Shown here piece after piece: positions 51,201 to 58,598 of a stretch of 60,000 nt of DNA. Source of the stretch: Nematostella vectensis (Eukaryota > Cnidaria > Anthozoa > Actiniaria > Edwardsiidae). The DNA is taken from the NCBI RefSeq assembly GCF_932526225.1, contig NC_064043.1:13516085-13576084 (forward strand), given 5' to 3'. The notes under the pieces were generated by a model. It did no database searches. It worked only from the letters and a program-made list of their open reading frames with translations, and had not been told where the DNA came from. The position numbers and the translations under genes were made by a program. How positions within the stretch are numbered: position 1 is the first letter of the stretch; each line of letters opens with the position of its first letter.

Positions 51201-54200
51201 AGGCACGGCAACCCTATGTCCCTTGTATAGTGCGTGGACATGTTAAAGGTAAGGTGAACTTTGTAGAGTTTAAAGACAACTAATACAATTAAACTTCTAT
51301 TAAGCGGCCGTCCTAGTGACAAAAAAAAATTATTGCTGAGGCTGGCCGCTTTAATAGAGGTATTTTAAGACAGAGCAACTGTCTTGGACATTTCACAGTG
51401 GTCGTTTGCGAGGCTGCCACTATAGAGGTATGTTGTAATTTATAGGTGACACTGTATACCATGTTATAGTCTAACAGGAAAATCAATGCCACCCCAACAA
51501 TGAAGCATAAAATATATGAGGACTAAAGTGCTGACTTGAATAAATATCTTACCTTCATCATCTGCTGGGAAAGGCCCAGACAGTGTAACTGTCACCAAAC
51601 CAGTTCCATCAGATTGTACAGGCAGATCTGATTCAAGGGAAGATACACAACGTTAGATACTAGTGACCAGTTGTTTGACGGTCAGCTGACTTCTGTATAT
51701 GATGGTCGAGGTTATGTAAACTTTCCTTAAAGACGGCTCACGATGACTGATGCATTTGGAACGACTACATGGAAACCAGGATCTATGCATTATATGCATA
51801 GAGACCTCAGTTTACCATATGGATATAACAAATTAGGCTAGCCAAGAGATGAAACCCCTGCGGAATAGCCTCCATCCCTTCCCTGTAGCTGTTGCCACTG
51901 AGCTCTCTGCCTAGGTCTCAGGTTTAAAATTGTTATAAGAGCTTTATAAGATACCGGTAAATAGACTCACATTCATATCAATATAAGATAAGTTAAATTC
52001 ATGAACAAGTTAAATTCACCTTCAGATATAAATTTTGAAATGCACATCAGTTTAGTATCATTATAAACCTCTTTATTGATAGCAAACATTATCTGAAAAA
52101 CAATCAGAGAATTTCTATTGTCAGTACCCTCTAGAGGTGCTAAGATGGTGCTACTGTATGTGTAAGTGCATGGGAAAAATAAATACAAAAAGCCCAAATT
52201 GTTGTGTTCGTGAACCAGGAGAATAAATACAATTAACCAAAAACTGGTATTTGACTCTGCCAATTTTTTGTCTTTTTTGCAAATAAGCTTGTAATGATTC
52301 ACCTTCTTCAGTCTGCCCTGAAGAAGTCTTATTAAAGATGAAAATTTTGCAGAGTCAAATACCAGACAGACTGAAGAAGGTGAATCGTTACAAGCTTATT
52401 TGTAAATAAGCTTGTAACGATGCTGGTGTCTGCCCTGAAGAAGTCTTATTAAAGACGAAAAGAGTCGAATACCAGTTTTTGGTGTATTGTATAAGTCAAT
52501 AGGCATGTAGCTTACGGGGTAACCAACCACACCCACCATTAACAACAACAACAACAACAACACCCTCCACTAATACCCACCACATCCAGCACCTAACATC
52601 ACTATTATCCATCAAAACCAACAGCTGCCACCTATACCAGCCTCCAACGCTACATCTATAAAAACCAAACATCAGCAACTCCACCACTCCTCATTAACAC
52701 CATCACCACATATCAACAACACCACACCTATTATCAACACTTATTAACATCACCACCTATCAACCACAACACCACCCATCAATAATAAATCCATCATTTA
52801 TCCGTAAACCAATTATCATTCCTAGTGTCAATAATAACCCTTGTGTCAATCATAGCCCTGGTGTCAATCAAAACCCTGCTGTCAATAATAGCCCTGGTGT
52901 CAATCATAACACTGGTGTCAATCATAACCCTGATGTCAACAGGCCCTTACCCAGGATTTTTCTTAGGGGGGGTGCAAAATCTGAAAAAGTGGACCTAATT
53001 TTTCACAGGGGGGAGGGGAGGGGGCAAGGGGGGGAGGGAGTTCTCTAATAAAAATCTAACCAACTCCGAAAGAACAAAAAGGGATTTTTTTATGTCTTTG
53101 CAGTATCTCCACAGGACGTTTATTGTAGGATTTGGCTACATACAAGAGTGATCTAGCTTATGATTTTGAGTTTTGTCTACAAATAGCACGTCTATTGAGA
53201 ACCCAAAGTGGACTTTCGGCTGTTGTGTGGGGGGGTGCGTTCGTACCCCCTGCACCCCCCTGGGTACAGGCCTGGTCAATCATAGCCCTGATGTCAATCA
53301 TAATACTGTTGTCAATCATAACACTGGTGTCAATCATAGCCCTGGTGCCAATCATAACCCTGCTGTCAATTAATAACCAGTGTCAATCAACACCCTGGTG
53401 TCAATCCTAACCATGGTGTCAATTGTAGCCCTAGTGTAAATCATAACTCTGGTGTCAGTTGTAAACTTACTGCAAATACAATTGCCAAAAGAAATAGCAC
53501 TATAGGCTTTGCAGTCTTAAAGTGGTTTCTGTAAAGAAATAGAAATAAATGCATTGTAATTTTTATTATACTACAATTCAATTAATATCAATATTCCACA
53601 CCTTATTAACCAGTGGGACAAGGGGAGGGTGTTTGATAAACTCTTTTAAATAAGGACCTGTGACAAAAAGGTGTCTGCCTGGTCTAAGTCGTCAATCCTG
53701 CTTCCTTAAAGAACGCCTTCCTCAAATACAGAGCTCCTAACAGGAAGCAAAAAGGATAAGTCCAAGTTTGATATAATGTCTAAAGACATCAATGGTGCAA
53801 AAACAAGTAGATTTAAATCTTCTCCGAGAACTGGATGGATAATAAATAGGGACTCAGGTTTTGAAGCAAATAAGTGTTTTTTTAGTTTCCAGCATTTCAT
53901 GTGTGCACTAGCAAAGCATCATTTTATAACAAGTGCAGACTTAGATTCTAAATCAATTTTTTTGTTGGTGGTGGGGTAAAAACGAATTCCAAGAACAACA
54001 ACAGTTGACATTATTTATCAAAAGTTCTTTACCAACAAAAGTTTTTCAAAGGGTTTTAAGCTTTCTTAACAACCACACAACTTTTGTCTTTACAAAATCA
54101 GTCAACAAAATCCGCCATTAAAAGGGGAATGTCACCAAAAATTGCCTCTTCATTCTCTGCAACTGTATTAGGATGGTTGGTTTCACATTTTGGTTTCTTA

Positions 54201-55467
54201 GGACCTTTATCCGACCTTAAAGTTGACAAGTCTATCTCACTACAATTCCATTAAAATGTACCTTCCTTGTAACTGTTTGAATCAATATTTTCTCATTTAA
54301 TATCAAGCAATAAACTAAAATAGTATGACATTATAACAATAGTTTTCAGATTCCATTCTAGTTAATTTCCTGTAAACGACCAACACCTATTGTTAATAAG
54401 TATTTAAAATTTGCAGTTCCCAAGGGTTGTTGCTTACAAGAGCATGGATTGTAATAAAATACAATGGTCAATCTCACTTAGATGCTGATTCAGAGCATGT
54501 GGTGGTCTATTTTTAGTGGCTCTTTTTCTAGCTTTTAGGGTATTCCAAGAAAATGGAAGGGGTTTGGTATTAAAATATGATTTCTGGAGCCTACCATTGA
54601 TTGTATCCCTCTACCTACTTTGACACTCTGAAAGTGAAATTGTATCACAATGAAGGGAGGGCTGAACTACAAAGGATGTGTGAAAAAGTTTATTGAGTAG
54701 GGAAGGGAGCTAAAGCCCCCTTTACCCACCTCCCCCAAATCTCTCCTCCATCCACCCCCCCCCCCTCCCTTGGGGAGGTAATTGACGTCTTGTCATCACA
54801 GGTATCCCAAGCTCTCTGTGTGTATAAATAAATTATAGTGGTTCACCTTTGGTTGTGTGTGTCATTGTCTACAGTAAACATCGACATAAACATTGATAAG
54901 CCATTCACTTTGCCCCTTGTACATAAAGGGAACACAAAACAACATAACTCTCGAAATGCCGAGCCAAATGGCTTGAAACTTCACCCAGACCATATTCAAG
55001 ACTCCACTGTCAGGCCAGAATACTTTTTTAGAGTTTTACTGTTTTATTTCGCAATAAAGTGAACTGCTGAACCATTATAATTTATTCTATTACACACAGT
55101 GAGCTTGGGGTACCTGTGTTGTCATTTCCTCCTCAGCAGAACATCAAACAATTAATCAATCACAAAAATGGCAGAAATTCGCATTTTACCTCAAGTTTTT
55201 CCATCTTGACACCTCGTCTCGATCATCTGATGTACTGGGGAATACTATTGTCATGGATCTAGGATCCTCTTTGCTAGTACCGCCATCGCTGCCAATGACC
55301 CCTTTGAGTAACGGCGTATTCTCGGTAACAGATGACATTACTTGGCCTAGCTTTTGCTCCAGTAAGTCATCGTCTGTGGTTATATCTTGTATGACATCTT
55401 GGAAGAGTTCGTCACTTTCCGCCGTCCGGTAAGAGGTGTTTGTGCTCTCTCTGCTACTTGTTTCCAT
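30281..55467 (-). CDS. OCA2: OCA2 / P-protein-like membrane transporter, complete, 26 coding exons
   Basis: Exons in transcript order: 55190-55467, 53471-53528, 52020-52092, 51553-51627, 51047-51114, 50647-50738, 48999-49095, 48539-48592, 48082-48153, 47694-47759, 47370-47426, 46924-47004, 46800-46843, 37344-37426, 36993-37048, 36594-36673, 36371-36423, 36121-36262, 35740-35788, 35568-35673, 34984-35111, 34772-34831, 34262-34366, 32295-32388, 31819-31912, 30281-30371. They total 2256 nt (751 residues plus stop) and stay in frame throughout; human OCA2 is 838 residues. Matches to OCA2 run end to end, including [43 protein letters not shown] and [16 protein letters not shown]. The family (ArsB/NhaD/citrate-type ion transporters) has about 12 membrane helices; vertebrate OCA2 sets melanosome pH through anion flux. 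The substrate here is unknown. The neighbouring plus-strand gene shares its upstream region. Confidence 0.94.
30400..31730. repeat. minisatellite in OCA2 intron 25, composite units of about 70-95 bp
   Basis: Repeated phrases are GGTAGGTAGGCAGGGCTG, ATGAAGGATGGT, TTGTAAGGAAGGGAAGTAGG and AAGGTACGTAGGTGTTG. Successive GGCAGGGCTG landmarks are 71-95 bp apart, because a GGTACGTAGGTGTTGTAAGGAAG sub-block is present or absent. The array fills most of the last intron. The long minus-strand open frame across it is a product of the repeat. Confidence 0.93.
32405..33735. repeat. minisatellite in OCA2 intron 23, about 27 copies of 45-53 bp with variable poly-G
   Basis: The unit has GGCATAGCACTGTGACGATG and TTGACGATAGGGAATGG followed by a G-run of five to about fourteen and then ATAAA. 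Unit length changes mainly through the G-run. A few units carry TTGGCG, GTGTCG or GAGACG variants. The array starts within about 15 bp of the exon 24 acceptor, so it occupies the place of that acceptor's upstream sequence. On the pre-mRNA strand the runs are C-tracts. Confidence 0.95.
36738..36850. mobile_element. possible short inverted-repeat element, weak
   Basis: GTAGGCGCGTACACAGGGGGTGC at the left faces GACTGCGCACCCCCTCAGCC at the right, an imperfect inversion about 115 bp apart. Similar GCGCGTAC...CCAGG phrases occur at about 3028-3045 (inverted) and 28553. It may belong to a dispersed family. The ends are not certain. Confidence 0.3.
37344..48592 (-). CDS. OCA2: OCA2 part: first transporter half (exons 8-14)
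   Basis: Exon 8 encodes a membrane helix ending YVLIIFE and exon 9 [17 protein letters not shown]. Exon 10 gives [22 protein letters not shown] and exon 11 [15 protein letters not shown]. Exon 12 gives [10 protein letters not shown], exon 13 [15 protein letters not shown], and exon 14 [16 protein letters not shown] followed by SNIGGTAT. These are the most conserved parts of OCA2 and of the wider ion-transporter family, where the GG-x-TAIGDPPN stretch (exons 14-15) is a re-entrant substrate-site motif. Exon 14 must start at 37426 (after CCTCAG): the second acceptor 10 nt further on (TGTCAG) would break the frame. Introns 8, 11 and 13 are discussed under repeats. Confidence 0.93.
37560..46660. 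repeat. 9.1-kb higher-order minisatellite in OCA2 intron 13
   Basis: About 350 units of 27 bp (CTGCCTACATACATACC core plus CACCAGCTAC) or 23 bp (the same without one CATA). A common order is 27+27+23, a 77-bp trimer. Rare variant phrases mark larger duplications: CCACATAGCT occurs at 39721, 41201, 43468 and 44948, giving spacings of 1480 and exactly 3747 bp. TCAGTTACCTGCCTACAAAC pairs at 38611 and 42358, again 3747 apart. So roughly 38.6-42.3 kb is duplicated as 42.3-46.0 kb. The left edge is degenerate. All plus-strand frames across it are open by chance of unit composition. Unit number in an assembly of such an array may be unreliable. Confidence 0.96.
46661..46799. other. unique edge of OCA2 intron 13 at its donor
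   Basis: Short non-repetitive sequence between the array and the exon 13 donor (ATAAA|GTAAGT). The intron runs from here to 37427, about 9.37 kb, against introns of mostly 80-1500 bp elsewhere in the gene. Confidence 0.8.
48166..48230. repeat. poly-A plus (AT)n tract
   Basis: A run of A followed by about 25 AT dinucleotides directly abuts the large palindrome to its right. AT hairpins and palindromes are often assembly- and replication-fragile. Confidence 0.95.
48231..48390. repeat. perfect palindrome, 77-bp arms with a 6-bp centre
   Basis: The left arm 48231-48307 and right arm 48314-48390 are exact reverse complements around AAATCC. The arm carries GTTTGAGAAAAAATACAAAC, CATAGGTTTCCCTACAGG and TGGTTGCCCACTCATCAGG. 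It lies in OCA2 intron 8, between (AT)n and a second short AT tract at about 48447-48460. The arms contain a hammerhead ribozyme core, so this may be a fold-back copy of a Penelope-like or retrozyme-like terminal repeat. Confidence 0.95.
48305..48356 (+). ncRNA. type I hammerhead self-cleaving ribozyme
   Basis: All conserved elements can be placed. The core CTGATGA is 48315-48321. Stem II is GTGG/CCAC (48322-48325, 48330-48333) with a GCAA loop, followed by GAAA at 48334-48337. A short stem III (ACAG/CTGT, or only its outer two pairs) spans 48337-48346. The cleavage triplet is GUA with predicted cut after A48347. Stem I pairs CCC with GGG (48312-48314, 48348-48350) and, beyond an A-rich internal loop, AGG with CCT (48305-48307, 48354-48356). 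Very short stem III and an internal loop in stem I are typical of hammerheads in Penelope-like elements. On the minus strand the palindrome repeats the core but stem I pairs poorly. Activity is not shown by sequence alone. Confidence 0.8.
48999..55467 (-). CDS. OCA2: OCA2 part: cytosolic sorting tail, first membrane helix and lumenal domain (exons 1-7)
   Basis: Exon 1 encodes a hydrophilic 92-residue tail with ENTPLL at residues 49-54, fitting the acidic dileucine consensus [DE]xxxL[LI]; the same hexapeptide directs human OCA2 to lysosome-related organelles. Exon 2 supplies the first membrane segment ([12 protein letters not shown]). Exons 3-7 encode the poorly conserved lumenal loop with possible N-glycosylation sites (for example NGT, NLT, NVT). 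Exon boundaries here rest mainly on splice consensus and frame, since conservation is weak. Exon 3 (52020-52092) is the least secure. Exon 5 ends in a duplicated donor (see the 57-bp repeat). Confidence 0.85.
49765..50640. repeat. 53-bp minisatellite in OCA2 intron 6, about 16 copies
   Basis: The unit has AATCTCTCTTTCCTAA, GAGTAATACCATCTCCCC and AGTATTAGAGTTTCAGT. A one- or two-base deletion is shared by several later units (CATCTCCCAGTATT). The array stops a few bases before the exon 6 donor at 50647. Confidence 0.95.
50948..51061. repeat. 57-bp exact tandem duplication across the OCA2 exon 5 donor
   Basis: Copies 50948-51004 and 51005-51061 are identical. On the minus strand each holds the last 15 nt of exon 5 (IIGKQ codons), the donor CAG|GTATGT and 42 nt of intron. 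Two equivalent donors thus exist at 51047 and 50990. The 57-nt stretch is open and in frame, so use of the distal donor would add 19 residues. Confidence 0.95.
51294..51359. repeat. short inverted repeat, possible MITE fragment
   Basis: CTTCTATTAAGCGGCC at 51294-51309 faces GGCCGCTTTAATAGAGG at 51343-51359 with one base inserted. A related CACTATAGAGGTATG lies at about 51418. It resembles termini of small DNA elements. Intron 4 of OCA2. Confidence 0.45.
52231..52489. repeat. nested inverted and direct repeats with hammerhead-like phrases
   Basis: Outer arms (ACCAAAAACTGGTATTTGA at about 52237 and TCGAATACCAGTTTTTGGT at about 52465) enclose an inner pair of about 36 bp (52279-52315 and 52366-52402, containing CACCTTCTTCAGTCTG). 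TCTGCCCTGAAGAAGTCTT is directly repeated at 52311 and 52429, each followed by ATTAAAGA(C/T)GAAAA. CTGAAGA-stem-GAAA resembles a hammerhead core, but an extra A precedes stem II. Probably a mobile-element remnant in OCA2 intron 2. Confidence 0.7.
52826..53450. repeat. 18-bp minisatellite in OCA2 intron 2, split by an insertion
   Basis: Units such as GGTGTCAATCATAACCCT recur at about 52826-52939 and 53275-53450. The middle 335 bp is a different sequence with inverted termini (next entry). Left of it, 52520-52790 is low-complexity CAA/CCA-rich DNA. Confidence 0.9.
52940..53274. mobile_element. non-autonomous DNA element inserted in the 18-bp array
   Basis: The left end CAGGCCCTTACCCAGG and right end CCTGGGTACAGGCCTG are inverted with 14 of 16 positions matching. 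GTCAA flanks both sides and could be a target duplication, although the host repeat also contains GTCAAT. The interior is G-rich with no coding frame of note. The superfamily is not certain. Confidence 0.65.
53529..55189. other. OCA2 intron 1, no gene recognised
   Basis: AT-rich with a C-run near 54757-54770. Small open frames on both strands show no family motif. No array is present, unlike several other introns of this gene. Confidence 0.6.
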
Positions 55468-55817
55468 CGTTCCGTGAAGACTTGTGACCCGCTAAATCAT
55501 GTGACCCTAGCCCACTTTGCACGCGAGGGAAACATTCCAACTAGAAGTGCTGTGAATCAAAACAGCTACTCGTGGATGAGTGAATGAATTACGGGCAACA
55601 AAAAATAACAAAACATTGTTGTGCTGAAACAAAATAAATATTACAAAACTTTCAGCAAGGTTTTTGCATAAGACAAAAAACCACAGGCAGCCCCTTATAA
55701 TTCCTAGAATCACTGTGAAAGAAACAATTGAAAATATGAAAAAATATAGACCACATGGCAGATAATACTTTAAAGTATTTAACACAGTAAACCGTTGCAA
55801 AGCATTTTATTCTTGTG

Positions 55818-55857
<40 letters not shown>

Positions 55858-56023
55858 AACCCTTTGTGTGGGCTCCCTGTTGATGCATGTTATGTTTTTG
55901 AAAACAGATGACCCATGTATCGTGGGCTCGTATGATTAACGAAGCAGAAAAAAACAAAATGGCGCGCGGGCCGGACTCAGAACGCGGAATATTTATATTT
56001 AAATTAAAAACTCGTCTGGCCCA
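55468..56023. promoter_or_regulatory. likely bidirectional promoter of OCA2 and the SLAIN-like gene
   Basis: Only 556 bp separate the divergent start codons. Both genes begin with a coding first exon that has no in-frame upstream start of note, so both transcripts probably start here. An (AT)n tract occupies 55827-55855. I see no confident TATA box, initiator or CpG-rich core. Confidence 0.55.
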
Positions 56024-58598
56024 ATGAGTGCAGCCATGGACCTACGTATATCCGCCGACTCTGACATTAAGCGGTTACGGGAGATGGTTCAGAAGCTAGA
56101 AGAAAAAAATGCCGGTCTAAATTTAGGCGAAAATCCCGCTAGTAATCGGTTGGAGCCCGAAACATTTGACGACGAAATTATGAACGTAGACCTGGCCAAG
56201 CGTGTAGCCGTGAAGTTAAGGCTTGAAGATGTACCTTTGCTTGATCTGAGAGAGTCGGATTCAGAGGAGGAAGATACTTGGTGAGCCACCGAGGATCGGT
56301 TACACGTAGAGTATAATGTTGAAGTGGCTTCGTACTAGGACAGTTTCGATGCTTGTTTGCAACTTATGTTTGTGTGTTTGCATTCTCCGATGAGCTCATG
56401 ACCCCGAGGAATTGCGCTTAAAACCTCGGATAATTCTATCTAATGCCACTATACGCCCTGTAGTGCTTTGCTCCCAAAGTTCTTCAATAGTTAAGTTGAG
56501 TAAGACCCTTTTTCTGAACACCACAATATCCAGAAATAAAATTCGAATGTTCAATTCCTTTGATACGACTGTTCAAGCACTGTTTAATAAGGGAATCGAC
56601 CGTCTTTCACCCCAGTGAACTACATCATGCCCCTTCTCTTCTGGTTTGAAACATTTATTAGCTTTCAGGATGTTCCCAAAAACCTCTTAAAATGGACCTA
56701 CTAAAGGAGTGAAAAACATAGCACACGGCCATATTAATGTTTCTCGCTAATCTTTCAATGACAGTACCATGATATATCCAATCCATTGTTGCTTACCCTA
56801 TAACATCTTTTTAATTTTATTTTGATGACTTGGTCATTTGTAGCTGTTTGTTTTCCTAATGATTTTATTATTGCACCCTTGAACTCCAGGTTATATGTGT
56901 CCCCTGTCCGGCCCCCCACCCCAGCTGACAGGAAAGTTAGCCCCTATAAATACCTGAAACACTCGATAGATGGAACAAACCTCAGTAAGGTCCGGGGCTC
57001 ACTCATGGCGAAGCTTGAATCCATTGCATCTCAGGAAGGTAATCATAACATAGAAGTCTTATATCCCTTAGCCATTTATACTATATGCCCAGCTGAAATT
57101 ATTTGGAATTGATGTTCTTTTTTTTCATTTTCAAAAAAATCCCAGACAACATAGAAATCAAATAAAAAACAACAAGATCTGAAGTGGATTGTTGAATTGA
57201 CCTTTTTCAATCCTTGTTTGAAGAAAAAGCACGCAATGACATGACAAAGCTCTTGATAACAGTTACGTGGGAGTAACTATTTGTATAACAGCACTTCAAA
57301 ACTTACACTCAAAATTCTCATATATGTTGTTATTCAGATGCCTTGGCTCGACATGATAACCCCTCTTCTCCTACTCAAAGCAGCAGTTCTACCTCGCGCT
57401 TGGAGGAGAGTCATACACGCCCAAGGATGATTGATCCAGATGATGGTCTTGACGCTATTGACAGTGGCACATGTATGTGTATACAACCATCCCCAGGCAC
57501 ATCAAAACTCCTTAAAAAGAGGGGGGGGGGAGCAAACTAGAGAATGAACTTGAAACCAAAAAGTGTTCCAACAATCCATCAAATGAGGGGTTGATAGCCA
57601 CCCATACTCACTCATTCCCCTGGATCCATCCTTGATTTTTTAGCAACAGACCATTTTGATTTCCAACTGGTAGGTAACAAAATTTGTTTCCAGCAAATAT
57701 TTTTTTCATGGCCAATTACTATAGCTTGCTGGATTGTTTTTATTTTCTTTTTCTATGAAATGTACTTTTTAGTTAAGGATTGCTTGTTCAACTTTTCTTC
57801 TCAGGTTTTGAGTTAATGTTATGATGTTAGTAAGTACTCATGGATACCAGATTGGGAGTTCTTACTTATCTTTCTGACTCTTTATTCATCTATGATACAG
57901 TTGTCATACAGAGAAGAGGATCCCCTAGGAGAAGCTCTCCCCGTCAAAACCCAGGTTTGTTGGATTGTACTGTACCTTGATAGAGCTCTCAATCCCTTTA
58001 GCCTTCTTTCCTTGGTCTCTTTTAATGAGGTATATGGTATTTTGTAGCACCACATTACAAAGCCTGGCAGAATCTAGCTGCAAATTATGATGATAAGGAT
58101 GACACTGATGATTACAACCATCATGGTATGTATATTTAATTTGTCAACAGTTTACAGCTTCGCAATACTGTTGTTAAAGTTGTTGAATCTTATTTGATCA
58201 GCTCCTGTAGTCACGCGAAGAGGCCCCACACCACAGCATGTACAATCTACTGGTATGTACAGTAATCCTCCTTTCTGTGTGATACATCTTATTTTTCCTC
58301 TCAAGAGCTTTGTTTTTTACTGTGTGTGATGACATATTTTGTTACACAGAATATGATGATGATGACGACGATGATGATAATATGGTTGTTGTCAAGCCAA
58401 GAGGACAAGTTGAGCACATAGACTTTGGGCTGTCGAAGCCGATGCACTATTCAAATGTCCGGCCTAGAGGCACACCTCCTCCTGATGATAGCATGAGGCC
58501 AAGGGGGTCTGACGTCATGGGCGCCATCAGGCCAAGAGGAAGTAATATTGCTGTAATGCCTGATGAGGAAAGTGATGATGATGATGAGATTAGCAATG
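56024..58598 (+). CDS. SLAIN: SLAIN motif-containing protein (microtubule plus-end), 5' part, gene runs off the window
   Basis: Exons: 56024-56280, 56890-57038, 57338-57472, 57901-57954, 58048-58125, 58202-58252, 58350-58598 (973 nt, about 324 residues so far). The last donor (AATG|GTGAGT) leaves phase 1, so more exons follow beyond the window. The N-terminus has a short coiled coil (DIKRLREMVQKLEEKNAGL) like that of vertebrate SLAIN1/2. EEDTW joins across intron 1 to LYVSPVRPPTP and SPYKYLKHSID, then LMAKLESIA, matching the conserved W-L-Y-x-SP...SP...K..L..KL block of the family. Vertebrate SLAINs bind EB, CLIP, CLASP and ch-TOG proteins to promote microtubule growth. Exon 7 adds a poly-Asp run and four PRG motifs (KPRG, RPRG). 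Whether it is a SLAIN1 or SLAIN2 orthologue cannot be told; a single ancestral gene is likely. Confidence 0.83.
56281..56889. other. SLAIN-like intron 1
   Basis: Begins GTGAGC and ends CTCCAG. AT-rich, with no array or recognised exon. The small open frame at 56412-56618 has no family motif. Confidence 0.75.
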
